DNA of 64,000 bases. It comes from Cornus controversa (Eukaryota > Streptophyta > Magnoliopsida > Cornales > Cornaceae). A program made the translations under genes and the position numbers. Below the pieces are notes generated by a model, which was not told where the DNA came from, made no database searches, and worked only from the letters and a program-made list of their open reading frames with translations. Where the stretch lies: the NCBI GenBank assembly GCA_026545225.1, contig CM048852.1, positions 61,701,146 through 61,765,145 of the forward strand, given 5' to 3'. Below are positions 59,710 to 64,000 of this stretch, piece after piece (within the stretch, counting starts at the first letter, position 1; each line of letters starts with the position of its first letter).

Positions 59710-60241
59710 TAGGGTTGACTGCGGATCGGATCGGATCGGATTACGGATTGACGAAAATTCAATTCAATCCGATCTGATCCGATCCATGGCAATCTGTCAA
59801 TCCGATCCGTGATTAAACGGATCGAATCGGATTGGATTGGCGGATTGGGCCTGTACTCCTATTTGAATTTTTTTTTGTTTGCTTCAAAAATTCCAAGAAA
59901 AAAATTCACAACACTTTTTAATTCACATCTCAAATAAACACAATTGTTAAATAAACAAATATAATATATATTGAGTTTTTAGGTTTACCCATGTAAGTAT
60001 GTAGCATATTATATTATTATACATATAATTACTAATTATATATATATATATATATATAGTCATGGATTGTCACGGATCGGATTGCGGATCAGATCGAATT
60101 TTTGATCCTCCAATCCGTAATCCGATCCGTGGCTAACGGATTCTAATCTTTTAATCTGCCACCAATTCATTAGCTAACGGATCGGATTCGTCCAGATCGG
60201 ATTAGATCGAATCGAATTCGCGAATTTTTTGTGCATCCCTA
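59710..60241. mobile_element. hAT-type MITE rich in GGATCGGAT words, 532 bp
   Basis: The ends are TAGGGTTGACTGCGGAT on the left and TAGGGATGCACAAAAAATTC on the right read in reverse. The 8-bp flanks GTACAAAC (59702-59709) and GTACAAAT (60242-60249) match at 7 of 8. Both halves are packed with ggatcggat and atccgatcc words on either strand, so a transcript would fold into a long hairpin. No coding frame. Confidence 0.75.
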
Positions 60242-60249
60242 GTACAAAT

Positions 60250-61858
60250 CACAAGGAATATTAATAATAAAAATTTACAAAATTGTAACCGTGACGATGC
60301 ATCAAATCTAAGACATGTGAATGATATTTACCCTAAATATTAATATTACGTACATGTGTATGCATCGTCGACGTGGTCTTAGTAAAATGATTACCAAAGC
60401 TTGAGTTGTTGTAACCAACGAGGCCTTTCTCTTTCTTATCCCTGGATAAGCGTTTCTTTTCCCCCATTTTGCCAATTGGATCTTCCCAAGTTCAACCCCA
60501 TCCTTTACAACAGGTACCTTCTTATTCTTCGCCACTGTTTGTTTCTCTCTCTTGTTTACTGTTATTAGGGTTTATCATTCTTTATCTTTGTTGTGTGTAT
60601 ATAATTCTTTATATATATAAATTGGGGCTTAATCATATAAGATTAATGCATGTAGCCTAAACAATTCTTTTTTTTTCTGGAAATATTTTAGAAGAAAATA
60701 ATTCCTTTCTAGACAAACAGATTACTGTCAAACAAAATTGGTCTTTGTTTAATACCTCTGTAGCCATTGTGGGTACTCTTTACTTTTTTCGGCCTTGAAT
60801 CTGAACTTCCCTGAATTGCTGAACTCGTGGTAAATTCCAGCAAGTGTTATTGAACAAAGTTTTAATTTTTCGCTTCAAATTTTATTGAATATCCTGCATT
60901 TTCAGCCAAATTGATAGCGACTAAGTTTGCTGAAAATTTTCCATAATACTATAAGAAGCTGGATTTCCAAGAATGTGTTTCTAATTGCATTTTGATCTCT
61001 TTTCCAAATCCTAATACTGTGGACAATCAAAACTTGAAGCAATATTAAAACCTTGACTGAGAGTTCTTGAGCTGAAAGTTTATGTATTTAGTTCATCATG
61101 TGATTGTGTGTAATGTGTATATATTATATTACAGGCTGCTTGAATTGGTTCTTATACGAAATTATGAGTTGGGATTGGCTACATAAACTATAGAATTTCT
61201 ATAATTTGTAGCCTTAAGTTCGAAATTTTAACTTTGGTAGGTTTTTGAAAGATATGGCGGATGTATGGTACATACTGTATCTTACTTATACAGAATTTCT
61301 CAACTGATCTTGTACATTGTTGATCAATTTTTTTTTATATAAATTAATATGATTTTAACACGACTAATATTATTTTTTTGATGAAATAGTACTTTAAGAG
61401 CCTAAAACTGTTCTCAAGTCTAATTTCAAATAAGTAAGAATCTTCATCACCAATCAGCCAATCACTGTTGTTGTAATAGAAATGCAGTGTTGAGCATCAA
61501 AATACAATTGAAGCATGTAACACATCTTTCCTGGAAGAATGGTGGAAGTATTATCTGGAAGACATTTAAAAGGAAGTCACTGATGTTAGATAATAATGAT
61601 GGCACAGATGATGAAACATATGGTGCTGAGTCTATTGACTGCTTGTCTCTTCATTAGCATAAGAAAACAGGAGTTTATAGATAAAGGAAGCTAGTGATAA
61701 AAGACTCCACTTAAGATAATAACTTTCAGCCTGTATGACTAATATATATGGCTTGTATATCTGGGACTATGAGCATTAGGTATTATTACAGTGATAATCT
61801 TACTTCAATACTTCTCATTGTTGGCTTTTTTAAAGTTAGGTGAGGGAGCATAGCAGGA
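60250..61858. other. Upstream region and probable 5' leader of the Myb/SANT-like gene
   Basis: No coding exon is certain. A leader exon may end near 60511, where ttacaacag|gtacct is a good donor, and an acceptor aaagttag|gtg lies near 61840 just before the start codon, so a spliced 5' UTR is plausible. The promoter would then lie near 60250-60400. CT-rich sequence at 60420-60550 fits a plant leader. Confidence 0.4.
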
Positions 61859-63482
61859 ATGGGTGAGGACTCTTGCAGCAGCAGTGACAATTTGAGGGCT
61901 AATTGGACGCCACCCATGGACCATTACTTCATTGAACTTTTGCTAGATCAAGTGCGCAGGGGAAATAAGACTGGTAATTTATTTAGCAAACAAGCATGGG
62001 CAGAGATGATTGCACTCTTTAATAGCAACTTTGGATTCAGGCACGATACAGATGTTCTGAAAAATCGATATAAAAGATTGAGGAAACTATACAATGATAT
62101 AAAGATCCTTAACCAGAGTGGGTTTAGCTGGGATGTAAAGCAGCTGATGGTAACAGCTGATGATCATGTATGGGATGATTATATCAAGGTACAAACTTCT
62201 ATACATTTGTCCTAATTCAGCATATGAGAGTTCAGATTTAAATTGCTTATAAACGTCATGTGCAGGTCCATCCTGACATGCAAACATATAGAACAAGAGT
62301 TGTGCCATATTATGATGAGTTGTGCATGATATGCGGGCATGCAGTTGCTGATGGAAGATACAGCCTCTCATGTTTTGATATAGACTATGACAATGAAGGT
62401 ACGTCAGGATAGAATTGATGACTATTCACTGTTACTTCAATACTGTAATATTCTATTTACTAGTGATAAGAAAGATGGCGTGTTTTGATTCTAAATTACT
62501 TTTCTCTAACTTGTAGCAAAAACATTGGATGATCAGAATCCCCCAAAAAATGATCATACTAAAATTGAATGGTCTCAGACAATGGATGAGCACTTTATTC
62601 AACTTATGCTGAAGCAGGTGCATAAAGGGAATAAAATTGGCCGTACTTTCAAGAAGAAAGCATGGATCCATATGGTCACCGAGTTTAACACAAGATTTGG
62701 ATTTCAGTATGGCAAGGTTATCCTGAAAAATCGTTACAATATTTTGAGGAGGCAATACTGTACCATAAAGTTTCTTCTTGGTCAAAGAGGATTTAGTTGG
62801 GATAAAACACAACAAATGGTGATAGCTGATGATCGTGTGTGGAATACTGTTATCAAGGTAAAAATGCTCTTTTATGAAGAATTTTCTGATTTGATAGTTG
62901 CAGGTAGCTTACTAGTTTAAAATGCAGGCGCGGCGTGACTTTCGGAAATACAGAAATAAAACCATGCCGAATTATATTGATATGTGCATCATATGTGGGA
63001 ATGAAACCACTTGTGCGAGAGATAATATAACATGTCCCAATTTAAGTTCTGAGAATGAAACACCAGAGAAAAATACTGGTGGTGGTGCAATGCCGATTGT
63101 TAACAAAAATATGATGGATGAGACACATGAAGAGACATCAGATCGCAACAATGACAAGAATTTAGTTGATCAACGGAAAAGGCGTCAATCTGATAATGCA
63201 CAAACCTTTCGACAGTCTAAAAAGGTTCAAAGAGTGGATAAGGGTATGTCGGATGTGCTGCGAGAGATGTCAGTGGCTATTACAACATTAAGAAAGGAGG
63301 ACAGTGAGAACTCTATGTCAACAAAGAATGTTATTGATACACTCCAGGCCATGCCAGATATGGATGAAGATCTCTTGTTGGATGCTTGTGATTTTTTGGA
63401 GGATGAGAAAAGAGCAAGGATGTTTTTAGCATTGGATGACACTCTGCGAAAGAAGTGGTTATTGAGGAAACTTCGCCCCTAG
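61859..63482 (+). CDS. Protein with two Myb/SANT-like (Myb_DNA-bind_3) domains, four exons
   Basis: Exons are 61859..62188, 62266..62398, 62517..62857 and 62928..63482. They total 1359 nt and give 452 residues; junctions are GT..AG and phases agree. The second exon-4 acceptor (atgcag|GCG) was chosen because the one 23 bp earlier leads into a stop. Domain 1 (about residues 14-110) opens ANWTPPMDHYFIELLLDQV and ends DDHVWDDYIK. Domain 2 (about 172-268) opens EWSQTMDEHFIQLMLKQV and ends DDRVWNTVIK. Each is followed by a short linker containing CMICG or CIICG. Basic QRKRRQ could be a nuclear signal. The last 78 residues (MSDVLREMSVAITTL ... WLLRKLRP) form the C-terminal helical domain usual in this plant family, which includes L10-interacting MYB proteins and relatives of transposase-derived genes. 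Likely nuclear and DNA-binding; targets are unknown. Confidence 0.88.
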
Positions 63483-63760
63483 TTAACATTTATCTGACCA
63501 TTTGTTCATCAAAGTGTAAAAACTGTTGATATCGTGAAAACTTTTGATCCATTAAATTCTTTTCTTTCTTTTTTTTTTTCTTTCTGAAATTTGATCCAGT
63601 AAATTCTTGATGCATTTGCATTGATGCTATTTTTTTTATCTCATAAACTCCAAATGGTAAATTTGCCGTAGATTGTTTCATTGTTATGAATCGAATCCTT
63701 CAGCCATATGCTTAGTTCATGTGGTGAAAGAGAACTCTTTTACTGTGTAGTTCATGCTAC

Positions 63761-63797
<37 letters not shown>

Positions 63798-64000
63798 TGG
63801 AATCAAATTTTATTTATACTTTTTATAGTGATATACAAACTGAATCAGCTTGTATCTTATACAACATGTACAATTGACTTATATTTTATGATATTTATTA
63901 ACTTATTTGAAAGGAGAACAAATGAGAAACATAATTAATTATTCTTGAAGAATCAAGTCGAATGCCAGAACATCCGTTTAATCCTTTTATTTTGGACAAC
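63483..64000 (+). other. 3' flank of the Myb/SANT-like gene
   Basis: AT-rich downstream sequence with T-rich runs near 63565 and an (AT)n microsatellite at about 63765-63796. The polyadenylation site cannot be fixed by eye. No further gene is visible before the window ends. Confidence 0.5.

Noticed and set aside
60308-60535. Minus-strand frame starting MAKNKKVPVVKDGVELGK, which looks protein-like at first
   Set aside because: Only about 35 residues look ordered, the rest is low-complexity, no family is recognised, and it overlaps the likely 5' leader of the Myb/SANT-like gene on the other strand.
1-64000. CRISPR arrays, bacterial operons, phage-like modules, rRNA or tRNA genes
   Set aside because: None seen. 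The tandem repeats present are eukaryotic microsatellites and minisatellites, and all supported genes have plant-type structure.

Overview
This is nuclear genomic DNA of a flowering plant, most likely a eudicot. It is AT-rich, its genes have GT..AG introns, and the space between and inside genes is filled with LTR retrotransposons, solo LTRs, TRIMs, hAT and Mutator-like elements and microsatellites. No bacterial, organellar, rRNA or tRNA gene was seen. I rebuilt five protein-coding genes by reading splice sites; in every spliced gene the exon phases close exactly.

Layout. (1) 301-3342, minus: a two-exon gene for a Mal d 1 / Fra a 1-associated-like protein with a twin CX9C cysteine pattern. 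(2) 6809-9943, plus: an intronless P-class PPR protein of 1044 residues, very probably mitochondrial, resembling Arabidopsis At5g06400. (3) 12521-14674: tandem and inverted TRIM copies, one carrying a nested TIR transposon. (4) 15093-19289, minus: a six-exon HSCB gene (mitochondrial Fe-S cluster co-chaperone, At5g06410-like). (5) 21013-32714, minus: a ten-exon START/polyketide-cyclase-like gene (At5g06440-like) whose introns hold a complete small LTR retroelement, a TRIM with a hAT inside its LTR, a hAT MITE and SINE-like sequence. (6) 35694-47576: a degenerate SIRE/Maximus-like Copia element with no recognisable pol, carrying two nested solo LTRs. (7) 47577-60241: gene-free, AT-rich sequence with a long-inverted-repeat element (itself split by a solo LTR), a roughly 110-bp minisatellite and a hAT MITE. 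(8) 61859-63482, plus: a four-exon gene for a protein with two Myb/SANT-like domains. (9) 63483-64000: its 3' flank.

The order PPR, HSCB, START-like matches, from memory, the order of At5g06400, At5g06410 and At5g06440, so the 6.8-32.7 kb part looks like a conserved microsyntenic block inflated by transposons. PPR, HSCB and possibly the twin CX9C protein act in or near mitochondria, but nothing shows that they are co-regulated. Plant genes are transcribed singly and no operon is implied. I found no clearly novel molecular system. The most informative structures are the nested transposon insertions, whose target-site duplications can be read base by base, and the duplicated module structure of the PPR and Myb/SANT-like proteins. 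Family names and Arabidopsis locus numbers come from memory and were not checked by search.
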